Source: Myxococcus llanfairpwllgwyngyllgogerychwyrndrobwllllantysiliogogogochensis
GTDB taxonomy: Bacteria > Myxococcota > Myxococcia > Myxococcales > Myxococcaceae
NCBI RefSeq assembly: GCF_006636215.1
Contig: NZ_VIFM01000068.1
Span: forward strand, 1-46,459
Direction: 5' to 3'
DNA: 46,459 nt
Shown here piece by piece: positions 37,639 through 45,624 of this stretch. A model generated the notes under the pieces. The model saw nothing but the letters and a program-made list of their open reading frames with translations, did no database searches and was not told the DNA's origin. The position numbers and the translations under genes were made by a program. The number at the start of each line of letters is the position of its first letter. The stretch's first letter is position 1.

Positions 37639-39030
37639 TTATTCCTCTCTCCAGTACAGGAGCCTGCCCAGCGTGTCGTCCAGCCGGACCACTGCGGTCA
37701 GCGTCTTCTGCACGTTGCCCGCCTCTCCCACGGATTTGATGGTGAACGTCTGACTCTTGTCGCCGATGAGGCGATTGCCCGCCACGTTGGACTTCACGGC
37801 GGGATTGACGACGATGCCCGCGCTCTCCACCACGGCGACGAAGTCCTGCACGCCCATGCCGAAGAAGCTGAACATGCGCGCGCTGCGGATGCGGGTGATG
37901 AGCTCGTTGAGGAACACCGGGTCCTTCAATCGCGGGTCCGGCCGGGCCGGGTCCGCCACGGACATGATGGCCAGCCCCATCATCACCGGGTCATCCGTGT
38001 TGATGTTGGGCCGGGAGTTGATGTCCGGGTACACCGTGAGCCTGTCACGGAACGCCGACATGAACTGGTCATTCACCCCGTGCACCCGGTACAGCTCGTC
38101 GATGCTGTCGAAGCGCGCGTTCTTCGGCTCGTAGCTCGGCTCGTAGCGACTGTAGGGCGAGCCCTCGTCGGAGAAGCCGGAGGGCATGGGGTTGACGGGG
38201 TCCGCCGGGTTGATGGTGGAGCCCGTCTCGTCGTCGTCCGCCCAGTCCTTGATGGCCAGCATCACTTCCCGCGGATTGCCGCGGACCTTGTTCGCGTCGT
38301 CGCGCTCCCAGAGGAACTCGAAGCGCTTGTCTTCGAGCATGTCCAACATCCGCAGCGCCGTGGGAAGCGCGTCGCCCGCGCCCGCCACCAGCCGGTGCAC
38401 GTTGAGCTTCTCCTCCTCGTCGGAGATGGTGGACAGGAAGCAGCCCTCGAAGCCGCCGAACGAGCGGCGCGTCATCTGCTGCGACATCTCCCGCGACGCC
38501 GGGTCCTCGCCGTCCTTCATGTCGAAGTTCGGGTCGTCCTCGTCCACGGGGGCCAGTGGCGGAGCGTCGTTTTCGGGCTCCAGGCCCTCGCTCTTCACCA
38601 TGCCCTTGAGCATGTGGCAGTCCACCCGCGCCATCTTCCAGAGCTGGAGGTTGAGCGACGTCGGCTGCGGGGTGTTGCCCTGATTGCCCTGGTTGCCCAT
38701 CAGGCTGCCCAGCAGCGACGCGGGGTTGGGGATGGGCGTCTGGTCCACCTGCTTCTGGAAGCGAAGCAGGAGCCGCGACAGCGCCACGCCCGAGCGCGCC
38801 ATGTAATACGCGCGCACCTCGTCCCGCTGATTGGCCGCGAGTTGGAGGTCGACCCGGCTGTTGTAGGCGAACTCGGTGGCGATGACCGTGAGGAGCGCGA
38901 TGGAGACCACCGCGATGATGAGCGCCACGCCACGCGGGCGACGCTCCCCACCAGGGCCGCGCGCGGCTCCGGACGTGGGCGGACTGGGACGGCGCCGCCG
39001 GGGCGTCTGCTGGAAGAAGGGCAGGGGCAT
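37639..39030 (-). CDS. gspK: Type II secretion minor pseudopilin GspK
   Basis: 463 residues from the ATG at 39030, which overlaps the gspJ stop (TGATG). A long basic, Pro-rich leader (1-34) precedes the prepilin cleavage site RG/VALIIAVV; residue +5 is Ile, not Glu, as usual for GspK, the tip pseudopilin. The large periplasmic domain includes a GspK alpha-domain (ADDDETGSTINPADPVNP, an acidic segment likely to bind calcium). Longer than the enterobacterial protein (about 320). Confidence 0.9.
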   Translation of the reverse strand: MPLPFFQQTPRRRRPSPPTSGAARGPGGERRPRGVALIIAVVSIALLTVIATEFAYNSRVDLQLAANQRDEVRAYYMARSGVALSRLLLRFQKQVDQTPIPNPASLLGSLMGNQGNQGNTPQPTSLNLQLWKMARVDCHMLKGMVKSEGLEPENDAPPLAPVDEDDPNFDMKDGEDPASREMSQQMTRRSFGGFEGCFLSTISDEEEKLNVHRLVAGAGDALPTALRMLDMLEDKRFEFLWERDDANKVRGNPREVMLAIKDWADDDETGSTINPADPVNPMPSGFSDEGSPYSRYEPSYEPKNARFDSIDELYRVHGVNDQFMSAFRDRLTVYPDINSRPNINTDDPVMMGLAIMSVADPARPDPRLKDPVFLNELITRIRSARMFSFFGMGVQDFVAVVESAGIVVNPAVKSNVAGNRLIGDKSQTFTIKSVGEAGNVQKTLTAVVRLDDTLGRLLYWREE

Positions 39031-39704
39031 CAGTACCTCGGCAGCTCGGTGTTCAACATGATGCGCGCCTGGGTGGAGTAGCGCGCCTCCTTGCCCGTCT
39101 CGTCCACGGCGGTAATCGACATCCGCACGCGCGTGGGCAGGATGGTCTTCTGCTCCGTGCGGCGGGTGTCCCACTCGTCATCCCATTCCTTCTTCTCGGA
39201 GTTCCAGTACTCGAACTCCAGCTTCTTGGCGCCCTCGAACAGCACGTCCGTCGTGCCGCCCCGGTCCATGCGGTCATCCACGTTGGGATTCACGCGGCGC
39301 TTGAGGTCCACGCGGCCCTTGGCGGCCCGGTCGTCGGAGGCCTCCAGGAAGTACTCCACCACCGCCTGGTCGGACTCCTTCACGTCCGTGTACAGCCGCT
39401 GGTGGGCGAACGTGGTGAACAGCAGTCGGTCGCTTTCGCCCACGAAGTTGGTGGGGCGGTCCTGCTGGTCGCGGAAGCGCTTCAGGTCGAACCTGTCGCT
39501 CACGTACGCGGAGCCAATCTCCCGGGCCATCCGGTTCATCGCCACCCGGACCTGCCGGTAGCGGTCCGCGTCCTCCTCCACCGACTCCTTCGCCGTCAGG
39601 CCCGTCTGGAAGGCCATGGCCACCACCGTGCCCATCAGGGCGGTGATGGCCACCGCCACCATGACCTCCATCAGCGTGAAGCCGCGCGCGCGCCCGGTCC
39701 TCAT
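39030..39704 (-). CDS. gspJ: Type II secretion minor pseudopilin GspJ
   Basis: 224 residues. Prepilin motif RG/FTLMEVMVAVAI with Glu at +5 (E13). The globular part matches GspJ (RYRQVRVAMNRMAREIG, LEFEYWNSEKKEWDDEW). Start overlaps the gspI stop by 4 bases. GspI, GspJ and GspK form the pilus tip complex. Confidence 0.88.
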   Translation of the reverse strand: MRTGRARGFTLMEVMVAVAITALMGTVVAMAFQTGLTAKESVEEDADRYRQVRVAMNRMAREIGSAYVSDRFDLKRFRDQQDRPTNFVGESDRLLFTTFAHQRLYTDVKESDQAVVEYFLEASDDRAAKGRVDLKRRVNPNVDDRMDRGGTTDVLFEGAKKLEFEYWNSEKKEWDDEWDTRRTEQKTILPTRVRMSITAVDETGKEARYSTQARIMLNTELPRY

Positions 39705-40627
39705 CGGTCGTTCCTCTGCTGCATGCCGGGGAAGTTCGGAATCGACGGACGACCGCCTCCGAAGATGCCGCCGCCCGGGTTGGGAACGACGCCGCCGTTA
39801 CCGCCGCCTCGCTGCGGCTGGCTGCCGCCATTGGCGCGCTGCAGCCACTCCGAGCGGCGCATCAGCGGCTTGCGCGTCTCAGGATGGAGCATGGTGCCGT
39901 TGGGGCCGGGGATGGGGTTCTGCACGATCATCCCCGGGCTGTCGGGGTCCACCCACTGGTTGTCGGCGCCCGGCGTGGTGCCCTGCGTGGCCGTGAAGCC
40001 GCCGTTGCGGTCCGAGCCCGGCCCGAGCGACACCACGTGCGTCACCAGGTCGATGCTCTCCAACTGGGTGCCCTCCTGCCAGTACACGGTGAGGTGCACC
40101 TCGCGCACCGTCTGGGTGAGCTGCTGCACCATCTGCGTGAACATGGGCTGCGCCATGCCCATGGCCGCGCCCCCCAGGCCTCCGCCCGCGGGCTGCGGTC
40201 CACTGGAGGCGCCATCCTTGCCGCCACCGGCACCTCCGCCGAACAGACTGGCGATGCCGCTCATCGGGTCATCCGAGTCCCCTCCGCCGATGGGCAGGTT
40301 GAAGAGGGCGCCGATGAGCTGGTCCGGCGACACGCCGTCCAGCTTCGGGGCGATGATGCGCGCCTTCCACTTGAACTGGGACCAGCCCTCGTCGGAGAAG
40401 TCGCCGGACTCCTCGTCGTCGTCGGGCGAGAAGCCGTCGTCGTAGAGCTTCTGCTCCACGTCCGTCATCTTCGCGCGCGCCAGGAGCGAGGCCACCGTGA
40501 GGCGCTTGGTGTAGACGTGGTTGGACACCGCGCCCGCGTTCAGGTCGAAGATGGCCATCAACGCGAGGCCCAGGATGGCCAGCGCCACGACGACTTCCAG
40601 CAGCGTGAAGCCCGAGGCGCGCCTCAT
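39701..40627 (-). CDS. gspI: Type II secretion minor pseudopilin GspI, unusually long
   Basis: 308 residues from the ATG at 40627, overlapping the gspH stop by 4 bases. Prepilin motif SG/FTLLEVVVALAI with Glu at +5 (E11). Typical GspI is 120-150 residues; here an acidic insert (DDDEESGDFSDE), a Gly-rich insert (GGGAGGGKDG, near the middle) and a Gly/Pro/Asn-rich C-terminal tail about 90 residues long more than double it. The extra parts look disordered. Identity as GspI follows from order between gspH and gspJ and from the motif. Confidence 0.82.
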   Translation of the reverse strand: MRRASGFTLLEVVVALAILGLALMAIFDLNAGAVSNHVYTKRLTVASLLARAKMTDVEQKLYDDGFSPDDDEESGDFSDEGWSQFKWKARIIAPKLDGVSPDQLIGALFNLPIGGGDSDDPMSGIASLFGGGAGGGKDGASSGPQPAGGGLGGAAMGMAQPMFTQMVQQLTQTVREVHLTVYWQEGTQLESIDLVTHVVSLGPGSDRNGGFTATQGTTPGADNQWVDPDSPGMIVQNPIPGPNGTMLHPETRKPLMRRSEWLQRANGGSQPQRGGGNGGVVPNPGGGIFGGGRPSIPNFPGMQQRNDR

Positions 40628-41367
40628 CGCGGCACCTCCAGCACGTCGTTCGCGATGGTCACCTTGCCGGTGAGCGGGGACACGTCCAGCGTCCAGGCGT
40701 TGTCGCCCTGGCTCACGTACACGTACGCCTTCTCCGTGTACCCCTGCGGGAAGAAGTAGAGGTACGCCACGCCGTTGTCGACGGCCTCCTTCTGCTGGCG
40801 CGTCCACACCGACACGCGCACGTCCGCGGGCAGGTCCCTGGCCGGCACTTCCTCCGAGGTGAACGAGGAGAAACGCGCCGCGTTCTGCACGCGCTCCTTT
40901 TCTCCGTCCATCAGCTCCTGCGCGCTGGGCGCGTCTCCGCCCGAGGCCACGTAGCTGCGGCGCTCCTCGTTGCCCTGGGTGTTGCCCCGGTTGGAGCGCC
41001 GGGCCTGCTCGCGCTCGCGGTTCTCGTCGCGCAGGGCGGTGTCGCGGTCCCTGGACGTCGTCACCGCGCTCTCGGCGCACTCGGCATGGTAGCGCGTGGC
41101 CTTCTCCTCCTTGGGGTCCGGAATCTCGAAGACCAGCCGGCACGTCTTGCCGCGCAGGGCCGCCGAGTCGTAGAGCGAGCGGATGGTGCCCGCAAGCTCC
41201 CCCGCGGCGCCCTTGGCCTTGGCGCCCGTGAGCGAGCCGATGCCCATCACCGCCGCGGAGAACAGCATCGCGACGATGATGATGGCGATGGAGATCTCGA
41301 TGAGCGTCAGGCCGCGCTGGGCTCGGTGGAGCGTGCGCCGCCCGGTCGCTGTCCTGACACGCGTCAT
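40624..41367 (-). CDS. gspH: Type II secretion minor pseudopilin GspH
   Basis: 247 residues. Prepilin motif QRG/LTLIEISIAIIIV with Glu at +5 (E24). The middle carries a long charged, Arg/Glu-rich insert (about 105-165), longer than common GspH (about 150-170). The C-terminal beta strands (VAYLYFFPQGYTEKAYVYV) fit the pseudopilin fold. Start overlaps the upstream stop by 4 bases, end overlaps the gspI start by 4 bases. Confidence 0.83.
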   Translation of the reverse strand: MTRVRTATGRRTLHRAQRGLTLIEISIAIIIVAMLFSAAVMGIGSLTGAKAKGAAGELAGTIRSLYDSAALRGKTCRLVFEIPDPKEEKATRYHAECAESAVTTSRDRDTALRDENREREQARRSNRGNTQGNEERRSYVASGGDAPSAQELMDGEKERVQNAARFSSFTSEEVPARDLPADVRVSVWTRQQKEAVDNGVAYLYFFPQGYTEKAYVYVSQGDNAWTLDVSPLTGKVTIANDVLEVPR

Positions 41368-41810
41368 GGTTGCCCCCAGTCCGTCAGCACGCCCCCGCTG
41401 CTCAGGTCAGCGTCCGTTCCCACGCCGCCCTTCTTCCCGTCCGCCCCGTAGGAGATGACGGCGCCATTCCTGCCATCCATCCAGTAGACGTACGGGTGAC
41501 CCCACGGGTCCAACGGCACGGAGTCGATGAGCTTCGCCTCGATGAGCGGCGTGAAGCCCTGCTCCTTCGACGGGAAGCGCCCCATCAGCCGGTTGTGCGC
41601 CTTGAACAGGCCCTCCAGCTTGCGAATCTCTCCGCGAGCCCGGCGCTGCTCCGGCACCAGCGAGCGGTCGTCCGTCACGTACACGAGGACGAACGCCAGC
41701 ACGGTGGCCACCAGGAAGATGGCCGCCAGCAGCAGCCGCCCCTTCGTCTGGGGGCGCAGGGCCCCCGCGGGCGAGGGCATCTGGGATGGAAGTGAGGTTT
41801 GCACGTTCAT
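41364..41810 (-). CDS. GspG-like protein lacking a prepilin cleavage motif
   Basis: 148 residues. The C-terminal half is a GspG globular domain including the calcium-site region (DPWGHPYVYWMDG, GADGKKGGVGTDADLSS), very similar in plan to the true GspG next to it. The N-terminus, however, has a plain hydrophobic helix (about 25-45, RLLLAAIFLVATVLAFVLVYV) without the G/FTLIE signature or Glu at +5, so the leader peptidase should not process it. It would stay as a single-pass membrane protein with a GspG head. It sits between gspG and gspH. Start at 41810; an ATG at 41780 is the alternative. Confidence 0.82.
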   Translation of the reverse strand: MNVQTSLPSQMPSPAGALRPQTKGRLLLAAIFLVATVLAFVLVYVTDDRSLVPEQRRARGEIRKLEGLFKAHNRLMGRFPSKEQGFTPLIEAKLIDSVPLDPWGHPYVYWMDGRNGAVISYGADGKKGGVGTDADLSSGGVLTDWGQP

Positions 41811-41848
41811 ACCCGAAGCCCTGTCAACACGCGGGGTGCGCTACTTCT

Positions 41849-42277
41849 TCACTTGTTCTTGGCGGAGGCGCCGTCCGCGGAGGAGATGTCCGCGTCGTTG
41901 CCCTCGCCGCCGGCGGTGCCGTCCGCGCCGTAGGAGATGATGACGGGCTTGCCGCCCTCGTTCAGGTACACGTAGTCGTTGTTCCACGGGTCCTTGGGCA
42001 TCTGCTCCAGCGACTGGGTCTCCACCAGCGCGTTGAGGCCCGAGGACGTGTCCGGGTACTTCCCCTTCTTCGTGTAATAGAGCTTCAGCGCGCCCTGGAT
42101 GCTCTTGATATCCAGGGAGGCCCTGTCCCTTCGGGCCGCCTCGAGCTGCGGAATCACCGCCACGCCGACGGCGGCGGCGATGAGGCCGAGGATGGTGATG
42201 ACCACCATGATTTCGATGAGGGTCATGCCGCGGCGGTTGCGGCGGCGGCGCTGCTGCGAGTGGGTGTTCTGGCTCAT
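41849..42277 (-). CDS. gspG: Type II secretion major pseudopilin GspG
   Basis: 142 residues from the ATG at 42277 (GAGG upstream); a frame extension of 11 codons lacks support. Prepilin motif RRG/MTLIEIMVVITIL with Glu at +5 (E22), preceded by a basic leader. The globular part has YPDTSSGLNALV and DPWNNDYVYL, and the calcium-binding GADGTAGGEGNDADISS. Standard GspG length. It builds the periplasmic pseudopilus that drives substrate through the GspD channel. Confidence 0.95.
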   Translation of the reverse strand: MSQNTHSQQRRRRNRRGMTLIEIMVVITILGLIAAAVGVAVIPQLEAARRDRASLDIKSIQGALKLYYTKKGKYPDTSSGLNALVETQSLEQMPKDPWNNDYVYLNEGGKPVIISYGADGTAGGEGNDADISSADGASAKNK

Positions 42278-42338
42278 GTCTGCTCTCACCTCGGGGTGAC
42301 TTTCTGGCAAGCCACCGCATCGTGTTCAGGACTTCCTG

Positions 42339-42494
42339 TCAGGGTGCCCGGGGCCCGTCCACCACCCCTGCGGGCGGCACGGGGGCTCGGGGCCCGTAGA
42401 GTCGGGCCCCCACCGTCACCAGCGCCGCCGCGAGGGCAATCATCGCCGCGAGCGTCGCGCGCTGAATCCAACGGTCGAGCGTGTCATTCGTCAT
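42339..42494 (-). CDS. 51-residue membrane mini-protein in the gsp operon
   Basis: A short frame from the ATG at 42494 to TGA at 42339-42341, with GAGGTG about 8 bases before the start; it begins 12 bases after the gspF stop. The protein starts MTNDTLDRWIQRATLAA, then has one hydrophobic helix (about 14-30, TLAAMIALAAALVTVG) followed by a Pro-rich tail (LYGPRAPVPPAGVV). Topology (short cytoplasmic start, one helix, Pro-rich periplasmic end) is like the N-terminal part of GspC, but without its HR or PDZ domains. It fills an otherwise unusual 229-base gap between gspF and gspG. Confidence 0.6.
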   Translation of the reverse strand: MTNDTLDRWIQRATLAAMIALAAALVTVGARLYGPRAPVPPAGVVDGPRAP

Positions 42495-42506
42495 GTCCCT
42501 GGCACC

Positions 42507-43763
42507 TCACCGGATGGCCGAGTTCACCTGGAGAATCGGCAACAGGATGGAGAGGGCGACGAATGCAATCACCGCGCCCATCACCACGATGAGCAGGGGC
42601 TCGAGGAGCGAGGTGAGTGCGCCAATGCGCACGTTCACCTGCGTCTCGTAGTTGTCCGCGACGTTGGTGAGCATGTCCTCCAGCTGTCCGGACCGCTCTC
42701 CAATGGCGACCATGTGGTACACCAGCGGCGGAAACTCCCCGGAGCGCTTGAGCGGAGTGGCGATGCTCTCGCCCTCGCGGATGGAGTCGCGGGCCTTTTC
42801 GATGACTTCGGCCAGCACGGTATTCGTCATGATGGCCTTGACGATGTCCATGGCCGCCAGCAGCGGGACGCCGCTCTTGAGCAGCGTGGACAGCGTGCGG
42901 GCGAAGCGGGAGATGGACAGCAGGCGGACGAGGCTGCCGACGACGGGCGCCTTCAGCACGAAGCGGTCCCACTTCGGCTTGCCCTTGGGGCTCTTCGTCC
43001 AGCGCATGAAGAGCCACACGCCCAGGGCCATCATCGGCACGGCGACGAACCACCAGTTCTGGAAGAAGTTGCTCGTGGCGATGAGGATGCGCGTGCTCAA
43101 GGGCAGCGTGGCCTTCATCGTCTCGAAGATCTTGGTGACCTTCGGCACCACGAACACCATCAGCGCCACGAGGATGCCGCCGCCCACCACCATCATGATG
43201 GCGGGGTAGAGCATGGTGCTGAGGATCTTCTGCTGCAGCCGGGCCTGGTTCTCCGTGAAGTCGGCCAGGCGCGTGAGCACCGCGTCCAGCGCGCCGGACG
43301 CCTCGCCCGCGCGCACCATGTTCACGTAGATGTTGGGGAAGATTTTCGGGTGCTGAGCGAGCGCGTCCGCCAGCGTCGAACCCTCGTTGACGCGCTGCTT
43401 GATGTCGGAGAGGGCGCGCTTGAAGCGCTCCTTCTCCACCTGGTCGACCAGGGCGGTGAGCGACTCCACCAGCGTGACGCCGGCGCCCAGCAGCGTGGAC
43501 AGCTGCCGGGTGAAGATGGCGACGTCGTCGGTGTTGACGCGGCCCCGGCCCAGCTTGCGCAGGTCGATGTCGCGCGACACCTGCGCCGCGTTGGCGCCCT
43601 TGGACACCGCGCCCCGGCTGCCTTCCGCCTGGGCCAGCACGTCCGTGAGGAACACGCCGTCGGCGCGCAGCTTGGAGCGCAGCGTCTTGGGCGAGTCGGC
43701 TTCCAACAGGCCCTTGATCTGCTTGCCCGCGGAATTGAGACCTCTGTACTCGAAGACCGGCAT
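42507..43763 (-). CDS. gspF: Type II secretion inner-membrane platform protein GspF
   Basis: 418 residues. Duplicated GspF domains, each with an alpha-helical bundle (FTRQLSTLLGAGVTLVESL; SRFARTLSTLLKSGVPLLAA), and three transmembrane spans (about 186-209, 241-256, 386-410). This is the multi-spanning platform protein that GspE and GspL act on. It starts 40 bases after the gspE stop; the gap holds a short palindrome (CCTCCCAGGGAGG, 43782-43794). Confidence 0.95.
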   Translation of the reverse strand: MPVFEYRGLNSAGKQIKGLLEADSPKTLRSKLRADGVFLTDVLAQAEGSRGAVSKGANAAQVSRDIDLRKLGRGRVNTDDVAIFTRQLSTLLGAGVTLVESLTALVDQVEKERFKRALSDIKQRVNEGSTLADALAQHPKIFPNIYVNMVRAGEASGALDAVLTRLADFTENQARLQQKILSTMLYPAIMMVVGGGILVALMVFVVPKVTKIFETMKATLPLSTRILIATSNFFQNWWFVAVPMMALGVWLFMRWTKSPKGKPKWDRFVLKAPVVGSLVRLLSISRFARTLSTLLKSGVPLLAAMDIVKAIMTNTVLAEVIEKARDSIREGESIATPLKRSGEFPPLVYHMVAIGERSGQLEDMLTNVADNYETQVNVRIGALTSLLEPLLIVVMGAVIAFVALSILLPILQVNSAIR

Positions 43764-43803
43764 GGCTCGATGACCCCGGCCCCTCCCAGGGAGGAGCTGT
43801 CGG

Positions 43804-45618
43804 TTACATGTCCTCCTGGGTGATGCTCAGCACTTCGGCGATGGTCGTCTCGCCCAGCGAAATCTTCCGCGCGCCGTCTTCCAGCAGGGTGATCATCCCC
43901 TTGCTCGTGGCGGACTTCTTGATGGTGGAGGCGTCCACGTTCTTCAGCACCAGCTGGCGCACGTCGTCGTCCACGGGCAGGAACTCGTAGATGCCCGTGC
44001 GGCCGCGGTAGCCATTGCGGTTGCACGTGGGGCAGCCCACGGCCTTGTAGATGCGGTCCGTCCCGTAGCGCGCCTTGAACGAGGCGAGCGAGTGCCCCAG
44101 CTCCTTCAGCTCCACGTCCGTGGGCTGGTAGGCCACGCGGCAGTCGGGACACACCCGGCGCACCAGTCGCTGGGCGAGGATGCCGGTGAGCGACGAGGCC
44201 ACCAGGAAGGGCTCCACGCCCATGTCCACCAGACGGGTGACGGCGCCCGCGGCGTCGTTGGTGTGCACCGTGGAGAGCACCAGGTGGCCCGTGAGGGAGG
44301 CCTGGATGGCGATCTCCGCCGTGTCCTTGTCGCGAATCTCGCCCACCATGATGACGTCCGGGTCCTGGCGGAGGAACGAGCGCAGGCCCTGGGAGAAGGT
44401 GAGGCCGATCTTCGGGTTGATGGCCATCTGGCCAATGCCCTTGAGCTGGTACTCGACCGGGTCCTCGACGGTGAGGATGTTCAGGTCGGAGGTGTTGATC
44501 TTCGACAGGGCGCCGTAGAGCGTCGTCGTCTTGCCGGAGCCCGTGGGGCCGGTGACGAGGACGATGCCGTGCGAGCGCTTGATGACCGCCTCCATCGCGT
44601 GGAGCGTCACCTGGCTCATGCCAATCTCCGCCAGGTCCAGGAGCGTCGCCGTCTTGTCCAACAGACGCATGACGATGCGCTCCCCGTTCGTGGTGGGGAT
44701 GGTGGACAGACGGATGTCGATGTCGCGGCCGGCCAGCTTGATGCGGATGCGGCCGTCCTGCGGAAGGCGCTTCTCCGCGATGTTGAGCTGCCCCATCACC
44801 TTCACGCGGCTGACGATGGCGTTCTGGTAGCGCTTGGGCGGCTTGATGACTTCCTGGAGCACACCGTCCACGCGGAAGCGCACGAGCAGCTCCCGCTCCA
44901 TGGGCTCGATGTGGATATCGCTCGCGCGCTCCTTGGCGGCGCGGAAGAGCACGGAGTTCACCAGCCGGATGACCGGTGCCTCGTCGTCCGTGTCCAGGAG
45001 GTCCTGCGGCTCGTCCAGCTCGTGGGCGAGCGCGTCCAGGTCCTGCGTCTCCATCTCGTCGACCAGCTGCTCGGCCTCGTTGATGGAGCGGTCATAGACG
45101 CTGTTGATGGCGTCGGTGATGGTGGAGGCCAGCGCGAGCCGGGGGCTGATGCTCTGCCCCAACAGCAGCCGCGCGTGGTCCATGGTGGACGTGTCCAGCG
45201 GGTCCGCCACCGCCAGCACCACCGCGTCACCCTCCACGGACAGCGGGAGGATGTGCGACTGCTTGGCGAAGTTGATGGGGATGCGCTTGACCAGCTCCGC
45301 GTCCACCTCCTCCGTGAAGATGCGCGCCAGGTAGGGCAGGTCCAACTGGTGCCCCAGGGCCTTGACGACGTCCTCCTCGGAGACCGCCTTGAGGCCCACC
45401 AGCACCTCACCGATGCGCCCACCCTTCTCCTCCTGGGCGGCGAGCGCCTCGTGGAGCTTCTCCTCGGTGAGCGAGGGGACGAGCGCGCGAAGGATTTCCC
45501 CCAGGGGCCTTCCGCAGAGGAAGGCCTGCCCGTGGGCGACGACCTGGGTGGAGTCGTTCCGGGCGGTGGCCGCGCCGGGCGCGGCGGTGGCGAGGGTGGG
45601 GTCGGCGGTCACGTTCAT
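43804..45618 (-). CDS. gspE: Type II secretion ATPase GspE
   Basis: 604 residues. N-terminal MshEN-type domain (about 40-175), then the secretion ATPase core: Walker A GPTGSGKTT (357-365), Asp box ILTVEDPVEY, Walker B DPDVIMVGEIRD (419-430), His box LVLSTVHTNDA. A zinc-type CPDC (490-493) and CPTC (529-532) pair follows, as in GspE/PilB. The cytoplasmic hexamer powers pseudopilus assembly. It starts 6 bases after the gspD stop. Confidence 0.96.
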   Translation of the reverse strand: MNVTADPTLATAAPGAATARNDSTQVVAHGQAFLCGRPLGEILRALVPSLTEEKLHEALAAQEEKGGRIGEVLVGLKAVSEEDVVKALGHQLDLPYLARIFTEEVDAELVKRIPINFAKQSHILPLSVEGDAVVLAVADPLDTSTMDHARLLLGQSISPRLALASTITDAINSVYDRSINEAEQLVDEMETQDLDALAHELDEPQDLLDTDDEAPVIRLVNSVLFRAAKERASDIHIEPMERELLVRFRVDGVLQEVIKPPKRYQNAIVSRVKVMGQLNIAEKRLPQDGRIRIKLAGRDIDIRLSTIPTTNGERIVMRLLDKTATLLDLAEIGMSQVTLHAMEAVIKRSHGIVLVTGPTGSGKTTTLYGALSKINTSDLNILTVEDPVEYQLKGIGQMAINPKIGLTFSQGLRSFLRQDPDVIMVGEIRDKDTAEIAIQASLTGHLVLSTVHTNDAAGAVTRLVDMGVEPFLVASSLTGILAQRLVRRVCPDCRVAYQPTDVELKELGHSLASFKARYGTDRIYKAVGCPTCNRNGYRGRTGIYEFLPVDDDVRQLVLKNVDASTIKKSATSKGMITLLEDGARKISLGETTIAEVLSITQEDM

Positions 45619-45624
45619 GGGCTC

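Noticed and set aside
36150..37739. A 529-codon plus-strand frame
   Set aside because: Antisense to gspL; no motif and no ribosome site.
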